A stretch of DNA of 49,458 bases. It comes from an uncultured Spirochaetales bacterium (GTDB lineage Bacteria > Spirochaetota > Spirochaetia > Sphaerochaetales > Sphaerochaetaceae). The stretch is from assembly GCA_902773355.1 (NCBI GenBank), contig CACYEI010000026.1, positions 1-49,458 of the forward strand, written 5' to 3'. Under the pieces are notes generated by a model. The model searched no databases. It saw only the letters and a list, made by a program, of their open reading frames with translations, and had not been told where the DNA came from. Position numbers and translations under genes: made by a program. Below, piece after piece: positions 16,977-24,271 of the stretch (position 1 is the first letter of the stretch; each line of letters starts with the position of its first letter).

Positions 16977-17610
16977 CATCATCCAAATAATTCTTGTATT
17001 TATCAATATTTTCTCTAATTTCAGTAGAGTTTTCTTTATAAATCCTATCTAGTTTTAAATATATAAAATCTATTCCAGACGGTAAAAGATTTAAATCCAC
17101 TTGAAACTCCATTCTTTTGTAAAAAACAAATCTCACATTTTTTATAAGATAATCAATATCATGCCATTCAGAAAGTTTATTAACATGATCATCTCCTAGC
17201 ACTACATCTACCTTACATTCAGAAATTTTATTTTTTATCTCTCTAACAGTATCTGATGTATATGAAACACCTTCTCTTTTCAATTCAATATCTGAAACAA
17301 CTACTTTGTCTTTAAAGCCTTTATTATTTTTTATTAATTTATCTACAGATAGCTTAAGCATCATCATTCTATCTAATCCACTGGCTCTAGGACTTTTATT
17401 CTTAAAATTACTTATTACAGCAGGAACAATAAAAAGTTTATCATAATTAAAATTGTCTAAAACAGCTTTGATAACAGCACAATGTCCCAAATGCACTGGA
17501 TCAAAAGTACCGCCAAATATCGCTATATGAGTTATCTTTTCTTCAGGTCTATTATTCATTTGATTATTAATTTGTTTATTAATTTGATTATTAATTTGAT
17601 GATTCATCAT
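16933..17610 (-). CDS. nadD: Nicotinate-nucleotide adenylyltransferase
   Basis: Adenylates nicotinate mononucleotide in NAD synthesis. Nucleotidyltransferase motif GGTFDPVHLGH is near residue 34 and the second motif YTSDTVREIK follows later. The predicted start at 17610 adds a 20-residue Asn/Gln/Ile repeat (QINN-type) made by a 12-bp tandem repeat. The alternative ATG at 17559 (MNNRPEEKITHIAIFGG) would place the repeat outside the protein. Neither start has a clear Shine-Dalgarno. It overlaps obgE by 20 nt if the long form is used. Same order as other spirochaetes. Confidence 0.9.
   Translation of the reverse strand: MMNHQINNQINKQINNQMNNRPEEKITHIAIFGGTFDPVHLGHCAVIKAVLDNFNYDKLFIVPAVISNFKNKSPRASGLDRMMMLKLSVDKLIKNNKGFKDKVVVSDIELKREGVSYTSDTVREIKNKISECKVDVVLGDDHVNKLSEWHDIDYLIKNVRFVFYKRMEFQVDLNLLPSGIDFIYLKLDRIYKENSTEIRENIDKYKNYLDDDVRKYIYSKGLYRS
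17558..17598. repeat. 12-bp tandem repeat at the obgE-nadD junction
   Basis: Units starting atttg at 17558, 17570, 17582 and 17594 (three full, one partial), with intervening attatta or tttatta. It overlaps the obgE stop and the first codons of nadD. A change of one unit keeps the nadD frame (4 codons). Confidence 0.9.
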
Positions 17611-18607
17611 TATCTTGTTTTATAATCATATTATAAAAAGCTTCTCTAACTGAGTTAATGCTTTTATCATCATAAATACTTATTCCAAGGCATATTTTAT
17701 CATGATATTTGTTTTTTAATATATTGAAATTATTAACTGCTTCTGATTCATCAAGTTTAGTGCCTATAATAATTTCTTCTTTATTCAGTAATTCCTCAGA
17801 ATAAAAATCAGAATAGGACTTTAATTCATTTCTAAGAAGATCATATCTGCTAATAAAATCATCAGAAGAACAATCTATAAAATAAGCCAAACCTTGAGTT
17901 CTTGAAATATGTTTTAAAAATTTTATTCCCATTCCACTACCATTTGAAGCCCCTTCTATAAGACCAGGAATATCCGCTAAAACTATATCAACATCCTTAT
18001 ATCTTAACAAACCTAAATGAGGGATAGTAGTAGTAAAGGGATAGGAAGCAACCTTACTTTTAGCATTAGTAAGCAGATTAAGTAAAGAGCTCTTTCCTGC
18101 ATTTGGGAAACCAACAAAACCAATATCAGCTACCACTAAAAGCTCTACACCTATTCTTAAGGAAACACCATCTTGTCCTTCCTGTGCAAACCTTGGAGTC
18201 TGTCTTACACTGGACTTAAAATGATAGTTTCCAAGTCCTCCTTTTCCTCCCTTTAGAAACACAAACCTTTCTAGTTTAGAAAGGTCTTTAATGACCTTAC
18301 CTGATTTAATATCCTTTAGAACAGTTCCTGGTGGTACTGGAATTTCAATATCTCTGCCATCTTTTCCAAAACATCTGTTACCTGAACCATCCTTACCATT
18401 TTCAGCTCTGAAAGTCCTGACAGCTTTTAAATGTGACAGTGTCCGTAAATTTTTCTTAACTATAAATACAACATCACCGCCCCTACCACCGTCACCTCCA
18501 TCAGGGCCACCTTTAGGAACAAATTTTTCTCTTCTAAAAGACACACATCCATTACCTCCTTTGCCAGAGGCAATATCTATGTATGTTTCATCTGAAAATC
18601 CAATCAT
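17591..18607 (-). CDS. obgE: Obg-family GTPase, ribosome assembly
   Basis: Large-subunit assembly GTPase. The N-terminal Gly-rich OBG domain spans about residues 1-155 (GKGGNGCVSFRREKFVPKGGPDGGDGG region), then the GTPase domain has G1 GFPNAGKSS at 166-174, switch II DIPGLIEGAS and G4 TKLD. The C-terminal OCT domain of some Obg proteins is absent, giving a short 338-residue form. L27 lies 34 nt upstream. No Shine-Dalgarno is visible before the ATG, so expression may depend on coupling within the operon. Confidence 0.97.
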   Translation of the reverse strand: MIGFSDETYIDIASGKGGNGCVSFRREKFVPKGGPDGGDGGRGGDVVFIVKKNLRTLSHLKAVRTFRAENGKDGSGNRCFGKDGRDIEIPVPPGTVLKDIKSGKVIKDLSKLERFVFLKGGKGGLGNYHFKSSVRQTPRFAQEGQDGVSLRIGVELLVVADIGFVGFPNAGKSSLLNLLTNAKSKVASYPFTTTIPHLGLLRYKDVDIVLADIPGLIEGASNGSGMGIKFLKHISRTQGLAYFIDCSSDDFISRYDLLRNELKSYSDFYSEELLNKEEIIIGTKLDESEAVNNFNILKNKYHDKICLGISIYDDKSINSVREAFYNMIIKQDNDESSN

Positions 18608-18641
18608 TAAATTTTATAATTTGGTTATTAAGTAAATTATT

Positions 18642-18902
18642 CTACAATATTGAAACTGGTTTAATTCTGACGTAATTTCTATTGTTCCTTCTGTAAAAAT
18701 CAACTTCACCGGAAACCTTAGCAAATAAAGTATAATCAGAGCCTAAACCAACTTCTTCTCCTGGATGAATTTTTGTGCCATGCTGACGCATAATTATTTC
18801 ACCAGCTTTTACAATCTGCCCGCCATAACGCTTAACACCTAAACGCTGAGCATTTGAATCTCTTCCATTTTTGGAAGAACCACCACCTTTATGATGAGCC
18901 AT
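18642..18902 (-). CDS. rpmA: 50S ribosomal protein L27
   Basis: 86 residues starting [20 protein letters not shown], whose N-terminus reaches the peptidyl transferase centre. No Firmicutes-type cleavable N-terminal extension, and no Prp protease gene between L21 and L27. The gap to L21 is 23 nt. AGGAGGAAA precedes the ATG, the best Shine-Dalgarno in the block. Confidence 0.98.
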   Translation of the reverse strand: MAHHKGGGSSKNGRDSNAQRLGVKRYGGQIVKAGEIIMRQHGTKIHPGEEVGLGSDYTLFAKVSGEVDFYRRNNRNYVRIKPVSIL

Positions 18903-18925
18903 AACCTTTCCTCCTAAGCGTTAAA

Positions 18926-19237
18926 TTATAAATTTATACTATCAACATTCAAAATAGAATACTGCTGTCTATGCCCCTGCGTTCTGCGGTATCCCTTTCT
19001 TCTACGAAACTTATAAACTTTAACTTTTTTATCTTTTATGTCAGACATATGAGTTAATTTTACTGTTACCCCTTCTACATACGGAGCACCAAATCTAACA
19101 TTTGCTCCATCAACAACAGCTAAAACAGAAGAACAATCCAGACTCTCACCCACTTTATTATTTACCAGATCAACTCTAAGTTGTTTACCTACTTCTGCCT
19201 TATATTGTTTACCTAAAATTTCAAGTAATACGTACAT
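18926..19237 (-). CDS. rplU: 50S ribosomal protein L21
   Basis: L21 with the characteristic MYVLLEILGKQYKAEVGKQL start and the basic FRRRKGYRRTQGHRQQY end. A longer frame begins at GTG 19243, but that GTG is part of the AGAGGTGAG Shine-Dalgarno. The ATG at 19237 has proper spacing and matches the family N-terminus, giving 103 residues. First gene of the L21-L27-obgE-nadD block. Confidence 0.97.
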   Translation of the reverse strand: MYVLLEILGKQYKAEVGKQLRVDLVNNKVGESLDCSSVLAVVDGANVRFGAPYVEGVTVKLTHMSDIKDKKVKVYKFRRRKGYRRTQGHRQQYSILNVDSINL

Positions 19238-19326
19238 TCTCACCTCTAATTAATTTGATACTAATTACGTTTTATTTTATTTTTTATTATTTTTATTTCA
19301 ATTCTCTTTAAAAAAATTTATCTGTT

Positions 19327-19357
19327 AAAAAATAAAAAAACCTACCAAATGGTAGGT
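19327..19357 (-). terminator. Rho-independent terminator of mscL
   Basis: Stem acctacc/ggtaggt (19340-19346 with 19351-19357) around aaat, followed on the minus strand by TTTTTTTATTTTTT. It lies just beyond the mscL stop and upstream of the L21 block. Confidence 0.85.
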
Positions 19358-19362
19358 ATCTT

Positions 19363-19803
19363 TCAATTCTTATCTTTAAGTAAATCTCTAATTTCTTTTA
19401 ATAGTAATATATCTTCAGGTGTAGGAGCTGGTGCAGCCACTTTTTCTTCTTCTTCCTTCTTCTTTTTAGCTTCTTCCAGCCTATTCATACCTTTTACTAC
19501 TAAAAACAGGACAAAAGCTACAATAACGAATTCAACTATTTTTTGAATCAGGACACCATATAAAATGGCAACTTCAGCACTTTCCTCTGTAGCAGATTTT
19601 AAAACCACTTTTAATTCACTGAAATCAACATTTCCAATCAGCAATCCAATAACTGGATTAATAATACCGCTTACAAACGCAGTTACTATAGCTGAAAAGG
19701 CAGCGCCTATAACTATACCTACTGCCATCTGGACTACATTTCCACGTGTTATAAACTGTTTGAATTCATAGATAAAACCTTTATTTTTTTCTTTTTTACT
19801 CAT
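19363..19803 (-). CDS. mscL: Large-conductance mechanosensitive channel
   Basis: 146 residues. N-terminal amphipathic helix (FIYEFKQFITRGNVVQMAVG), TM1 through GIVIGAAFSAIVTAFV, a periplasmic loop, TM2 near IVEFVIVAFVLFLVV, then a charged KKKEEEE linker and a C-terminal helical bundle segment (PEDILLLKEIRDLLK). It releases solutes under hypo-osmotic shock. AGGAG Shine-Dalgarno. Flanked by galE upstream and its own terminator downstream. Confidence 0.97.
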   Translation of the reverse strand: MSKKEKNKGFIYEFKQFITRGNVVQMAVGIVIGAAFSAIVTAFVSGIINPVIGLLIGNVDFSELKVVLKSATEESAEVAILYGVLIQKIVEFVIVAFVLFLVVKGMNRLEEAKKKKEEEEKVAAPAPTPEDILLLKEIRDLLKDKN

Positions 19804-19869
19804 AACATTCTCCTAAAACCTGATAATTCTAGAACTACAAAAATATTAGGTCAATTCCTTAAACTTCTC

Positions 19870-20880
19870 TTAAACACCTTTCATGTAATTTAATTTCATA
19901 TAATTATAGGAATGTAAACACATATCAGACAATGTATAAACAGGTGTGAAAGATAATTCTTTTTTAGCTTTAGTACAGTCAGCATATAACTTTGCAACAT
20001 CTCCAGCTCTTCTTTTTCCTATTTTATAGTTTATTTTAAGTTTATTAACATCTTCAAAAGTCTTAATCATTTCTAAAACAGAAGTACCTTTACCTGTTCC
20101 AATATTAAAAGCTTTGCATCCTTTATGGCCATTTACGTATTTTAACGCTAGAATATGAGCATTTGCCAAATCCATTACATGTATATAATCTCTTATGCAC
20201 GTTCCATCTTCAGTATCGTAATCATTACCAAAAACGGTCAATTCATTAATGATATTAAGACTTACTCTACATATAAGTGGCATTAAGTTATTCGGTATGC
20301 CCTGTGGGTCTTCTCCTAAATACCCACTTTCATGAGCACCTACAGGATTAAAATATCTTAGTAAAACTGCAGAAAAATCAGAATTTGAGTTACAGTATGA
20401 TTGTATTATCTCCTCATTCATATACTTGGTCCAACCATAAGGATTAGAACACTTACCCAATTCAGATAGTTCAGAAAAAGGTACTTTTCCAGTTGGAGCA
20501 TATACTGTAGCACTTGAACTGAAAATAAATGACGTTACATTAAAATTTCTCATAACTGTAAGAAGATTCAAAGTAGAATCAATATTATTCTTATAGTATA
20601 TAAGAGGTTTATTTACACTCTCCCCTACTGCTTTATAACCAGCAAAATGAATAACTGAATCTATCTTATATTTACGGAATACATCAGTTAGCAAATTATA
20701 ATCACATACATTACCTTTAATAAATTCTATTTTTTTGCCGGTTATAAGCTTTATTCTATTTACAACATCTTCATGACTGTTACTTAAATCATCTATAACC
20801 AAAACATCATATCCAGCTTTAATTAACTGAACACAGGTATGAGAGCCAATAAATCCAGTTCCGCCTGTAACTAAAATCAT
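19870..20880 (-). CDS. galE: UDP-glucose 4-epimerase
   Basis: Short-chain dehydrogenase/reductase interconverting UDP-glucose and UDP-galactose for envelope glycans or galactose use. NAD-binding GGTGFIGSH at 6-14, Ser segment FSSSATVYA near 122, catalytic YxxxK as Y148-GWT-K152, and NPVGAH and GTGKGTSVLEM typical of GalE. 336 residues. ATGGAGG Shine-Dalgarno with good spacing. It shares a 59-nt divergent spacer with the esterase-fold gene. Confidence 0.96.
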   Translation of the reverse strand: MILVTGGTGFIGSHTCVQLIKAGYDVLVIDDLSNSHEDVVNRIKLITGKKIEFIKGNVCDYNLLTDVFRKYKIDSVIHFAGYKAVGESVNKPLIYYKNNIDSTLNLLTVMRNFNVTSFIFSSSATVYAPTGKVPFSELSELGKCSNPYGWTKYMNEEIIQSYCNSNSDFSAVLLRYFNPVGAHESGYLGEDPQGIPNNLMPLICRVSLNIINELTVFGNDYDTEDGTCIRDYIHVMDLANAHILALKYVNGHKGCKAFNIGTGKGTSVLEMIKTFEDVNKLKINYKIGKRRAGDVAKLYADCTKAKKELSFTPVYTLSDMCLHSYNYMKLNYMKGV

Positions 20881-20903
20881 ATAAAACCTCCATTAATAAT
20901 CCA

Positions 20904-20933
20904 TTGAATAAGAATAGACTATTACAGTAATAT
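20904..20933 (+). promoter_or_regulatory. Promoter of the esterase-fold gene, probably leaderless
   Basis: TTGAAT at 20904-20909, 18-bp spacer, TAATAT at 20928-20933. Six nt separate the -10 from the ATG at 20940, and no Shine-Dalgarno is present, the same geometry as at lptC. Confidence 0.55.
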
Positions 20934-20939
20934 TTTCTT

Positions 20940-21959
20940 ATGGTCAGTTCAACGCTGTCTTTCAAAACAAGAAATATACTCAATAAGTACATAAAGTTTT
21001 TTCCACATAAAAATATTTCTGAAATGTCACAAGATCAAATCAGAAAATATAATAACATGGATTTAAGAACAAATAAACTTTATAAAAAACTCTACTGCCC
21101 TAAAACTAAGAATATTTCTGTTGAATCATTTATAATTCCTGTATCTCCCAACTCAACTATTGGTGGATACCTATTTAGAAAAACAAAGAATGAATCTTCT
21201 TTGAACTCGCTTATCATTTACCTTCATGATGGAGGTTGGATGCTGGGAAATGTTGATATTTATTCTGCCATATGTTCAAACATCTGTGATAAAACAGGTG
21301 CTGAAGTTCTGGCATTAGACTACAGGCTATCTCCAGAAAACAAATTCCCAACTCCCGTATTTGATTGCTTACAGGCATATTTGTGGGCTGTAAAAGGTGC
21401 TAGATACTGGAAAGTTGATCCAGATAAAATCTATCTTATGGGACACTGTGCCGGTGCTAACCTAGCTGCTTCTGTCAGCCTACTTATCAGGGATTTAAAG
21501 CATCCAAAACCTGCAGGTCAAATCCTGGTTGATCCTATTACAGACTGCAGAATGCGTACAAACAGTCATGAAAAATATAAAAATAACCCCATGCTTTTAC
21601 AGCAGGATTTAAATTTTTTCATTACAAATTATCAAAGAGAACCAAAAGATATCTTTGACCCGCTCTTTTCACCCCTTCTATCTCAGGATAATTCACGCTT
21701 AGAAAAAACTCTCATTTTAGCTTCAGAGCTAGATCCACTTTATGATGATGCCGTTCTTTATGCTAAAGTACTGAAAGATGCTGACACTTCAGTTAAATTT
21801 TTAACCTGTAACAATATGCTTCATGGATTTATAAATTTTCCAAAAAGTGATCATTGGAAAGATATTATGTATGCCATATCTCTTTTTGTAATGGATAGAA
21901 ACATAAATTCACTGGAATTATTTACCAGATCCGAAAGAAAGAAAAGGGAAAAAATTTAA
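20940..21959 (+). CDS. Alpha/beta hydrolase of the hormone-sensitive-lipase type with Cys in the nucleophile position
   Basis: 339 residues with the HSL/alpha-beta hydrolase-3 layout. Oxyanion motif H96-DGGW (usually HGGGW), nucleophile elbow GHCAGAN with C170 where the family has Ser in GDSAGG, acid D265 in SELDPLYDD and His295 in NMLHGF. The codon tgt is clear. A Ser-to-Cys swap usually lowers esterase activity or changes the reaction. N- and C-termini carry short basic extensions (ERKKREKI at the end); no signal peptide, so probably cytosolic. Converges on the GH43-like gene with a 7-nt gap. Confidence 0.82.
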   Translation: MVSSTLSFKTRNILNKYIKFFPHKNISEMSQDQIRKYNNMDLRTNKLYKKLYCPKTKNISVESFIIPVSPNSTIGGYLFRKTKNESSLNSLIIYLHDGGWMLGNVDIYSAICSNICDKTGAEVLALDYRLSPENKFPTPVFDCLQAYLWAVKGARYWKVDPDKIYLMGHCAGANLAASVSLLIRDLKHPKPAGQILVDPITDCRMRTNSHEKYKNNPMLLQQDLNFFITNYQREPKDIFDPLFSPLLSQDNSRLEKTLILASELDPLYDDAVLYAKVLKDADTSVKFLTCNNMLHGFINFPKSDHWKDIMYAISLFVMDRNINSLELFTRSERKKREKI

Positions 21960-21966
21960 GCCGGTT

Positions 21967-22938
21967 CTAATCCAACTTTTGAGCATGCGTTCCCAAAAAC
22001 AAACCAATAGATTCTGCACTGAATTTTTTTTGACTTAAAGCACTGAAATAACAGTAAAAGCATCTCTCATAACTGATATAGTTTAAATTACAGCTTTTTA
22101 TATATTTATCAGTCCATCCTTTCTCAGAAGGTAATAATATAGGTTTATTTAGTGTATCTTTAAAATTTAATCCATCTAAAGATTCTTTTACACTAATAGC
22201 ACTAAAAGATCCATTTCTTTCTTCATCCCAGTATGCCGAACACGTAAAGGCATAATAAACTGAATCAAACTTAATTATATTAAAATTACCAAGAGCCAAA
22301 TTTAAATATTTTGAATCAGGCTCTGGTTCAAGAAGAGGATCTGAATTTTCTAATTTAAACCTGTTTCGTATTTTCTCAGATACCGCAGAACCAATGAATC
22401 TGGAAAATTTAACTTTAGTATCAGGCATTTTTAAATAACTGGCACCAAAATATAATCTATAATAACCATCTTCATTTATTAACTGAGGATTTGAAATAAA
22501 AGGCTTAGGATTTAAAACAGATGCATAAGGTATATCTTTAAAATCCAATAATACAACTGGCTTACTCCATAAAATCAAATCTCTGGAATAGATAACTTCT
22601 ATACATGTTCTTAATTTATTAGCTTTTTCAGTTTCTTTAAACTTAAATAAATTTAAATTTGTACTTCTAGCATATATCAAATAGTACCATCCGTTTTCAT
22701 AGTAAACAAACGGGTCTCTACCACCCAGAACAAGCAGATCAATATGTTGCCAGCTTATACCTGAATCAGAAATAAAATGATGAATTCCTAAGACAGAATT
22801 AGAAAACAAATGCCACTTATTATCTAAAGAATCATTAGGTAAGATGACGTATGGATTTGACATATACAATGCAAATCTAGCTGATAAAAGTAAAGGTTCT
22901 TCACTAAACGGAAACCAGCTTACTTTTTTTATATCCAT
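21967..22938 (-). CDS. GH43-like five-bladed beta-propeller protein
   Basis: About 323 residues. GGRDPFVYYENGWYYLIYAR, NPKPFISNPQLINEDGYYRLYFGAS and ESLDGLNFKD are typical of five-bladed propellers of the GH43/GH32/GH130 group. Substrate and activity cannot be told, and no signal peptide is seen. A longer frame starts at 23004 inside lspA. I choose ATG 22938 (MDIKKVSWFPF), one nucleotide after the lspA stop, so translation is probably coupled. The family is only fold-level. Confidence 0.6.
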   Translation of the reverse strand: MDIKKVSWFPFSEEPLLLSARFALYMSNPYVILPNDSLDNKWHLFSNSVLGIHHFISDSGISWQHIDLLVLGGRDPFVYYENGWYYLIYARSTNLNLFKFKETEKANKLRTCIEVIYSRDLILWSKPVVLLDFKDIPYASVLNPKPFISNPQLINEDGYYRLYFGASYLKMPDTKVKFSRFIGSAVSEKIRNRFKLENSDPLLEPEPDSKYLNLALGNFNIIKFDSVYYAFTCSAYWDEERNGSFSAISVKESLDGLNFKDTLNKPILLPSEKGWTDKYIKSCNLNYISYERCFYCYFSALSQKKFSAESIGLFLGTHAQKLD

Positions 22939-22939
22939 A

Positions 22940-23452
22940 TCAGTTTGAATTTCTTTTACTGAATATAAAAGACAAAATAAGTAAAATGGTGCAGACAACA
23001 ACACTACTGTCAGCTAAATTAAAAGTTGGAAACCTGTCCATTCCAAACAAACCGTAAAATTTAACGCTTATGAAATCTACCACACCACCAGTAGAAGACC
23101 TGAATATTCTGTCAATTAAATTTCCTATTCCACCTCCAGCTATTCCAGCTAAAAGAAAAGCTTGATAAACGGAAAAACCATTTTTTTTACTGGTAATTAT
23201 AAACATAAGAAATATCATAAATAAAAAAGGAATAATTATAAGCACCAATGTATGTAAGAATCCCGTAGTTTTTGCTGCTAAACTAAAAGCAGCTCCTGTA
23301 TTTCTAACATGGATTATAGCTAGGAAATCACCAAAATAATACCTATACAAACTTCCAACTTCTATATGATTAACTATCCATAATTTAGAGAGCTGATCTA
23401 GAGCAATAACAATTAAAGTTAACAGCAACGGATAAAAACGCCTATTATTCAT
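22940..23452 (-). CDS. lspA: Lipoprotein signal peptidase (signal peptidase II)
   Basis: Aspartyl membrane protease that cuts the signal peptide of lipidated prolipoproteins, such as those in this window. Four membrane segments. Conserved NTGAAFSL, GNLIDR (catalytic Asp), VVDFISV and FNLADSSV (second catalytic Asp). The longer frame's ATG at 23458 abuts the Shine-Dalgarno; ATG 23452 (MNNRRFYPLLL) has 7-nt spacing from GGGGA and is preferred. Overlaps the NIF3 gene end by a few nt. Confidence 0.95.
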   Translation of the reverse strand: MNNRRFYPLLLTLIVIALDQLSKLWIVNHIEVGSLYRYYFGDFLAIIHVRNTGAAFSLAAKTTGFLHTLVLIIIPFLFMIFLMFIITSKKNGFSVYQAFLLAGIAGGGIGNLIDRIFRSSTGGVVDFISVKFYGLFGMDRFPTFNLADSSVVVCTILLILSFIFSKRNSN

Positions 23453-24227
23453 TTTCATTCCCCTCTTTTATATCTTCTAAAAATAAGGTTTCAATATTGT
23501 AGTTACTCCGTAAAAAATTCATGATTCGTATTACTCCATACCTTTCGGTTTCATAATGCCCCAAACACATGAGTGTAATTCCTGACTCTAAAACAGGAAA
23601 ATATTCATTAAATGAAAAATCCCCTGTTATAAATACTTCCAAACCTAATTCAATGGCTTCATATACATCTTTACTTCCTGAGCCAGAAACAATTCCAACC
23701 TTATTATATTTTTTCATTTTATTTGTGCATAAAACGGTCTTAGGTTCATCTATAATAACAGATGTACAGACTCTTTTTTTTATTTCTTCATAACTTAAAG
23801 CGTTTTTTAAAGTCCCATAAAGACCCATATTAAAGCCTTTATAAGAAGCAAACCCTCTAACATCTTCAAGTTGTAATTCTTCTGCCATTCCTGCATTATT
23901 TGAAAATTTTTCATGTGTATCTAAAGGAAGATGACATGCAAACAAAGCAATATCATTATCTAATAAAAATTTGATCCTTTCATATTTATAGCCAGTTATA
24001 GATTCTGGTTTCCCCCAAAATAACCCATGATGCACAAACACCATATCACAGTTGCTTTTTTTGGCAAGTTTAAAAATATTCAGACTGGCGGATACCGAAA
24101 AACCAATTTTTTTAATTTCTTTATTTGAGGAGCCTACCTGTAAGCCATTCAGTGAAGAATCTATAGAACTAAACTGTTTAATTTTAAATATGTTATCTAA
24201 AACATTACATAACTCTGATATATTCAT
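23445..24227 (-). CDS. NIF3/DUF34 family metal-binding protein
   Basis: 260 residues of the NIF3-like family (also annotated GTP cyclohydrolase I type 2), whose true role is unsettled. Metal-site histidines are visible in FVHHGLFWGKP, the second part in FACHLPLDTH, and LGHYETERYGV near the C-terminus. Shine-Dalgarno GAGGAAA before the ATG. Same direction as lspA and overlapping it. Confidence 0.9.
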   Translation of the reverse strand: MNISELCNVLDNIFKIKQFSSIDSSLNGLQVGSSNKEIKKIGFSVSASLNIFKLAKKSNCDMVFVHHGLFWGKPESITGYKYERIKFLLDNDIALFACHLPLDTHEKFSNNAGMAEELQLEDVRGFASYKGFNMGLYGTLKNALSYEEIKKRVCTSVIIDEPKTVLCTNKMKKYNKVGIVSGSGSKDVYEAIELGLEVFITGDFSFNEYFPVLESGITLMCLGHYETERYGVIRIMNFLRSNYNIETLFLEDIKEGNENE

Positions 24228-24271
24228 TCTATATTTCCTCTATAACATTTAAATTTACTAGTATGACTTTA

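Noticed and set aside
18291-18635. 114-codon plus-strand frame opposite obgE
   Set aside because: It is the antisense of the Gly-rich Obg domain, giving a Pro/Ser-rich product of no known type.
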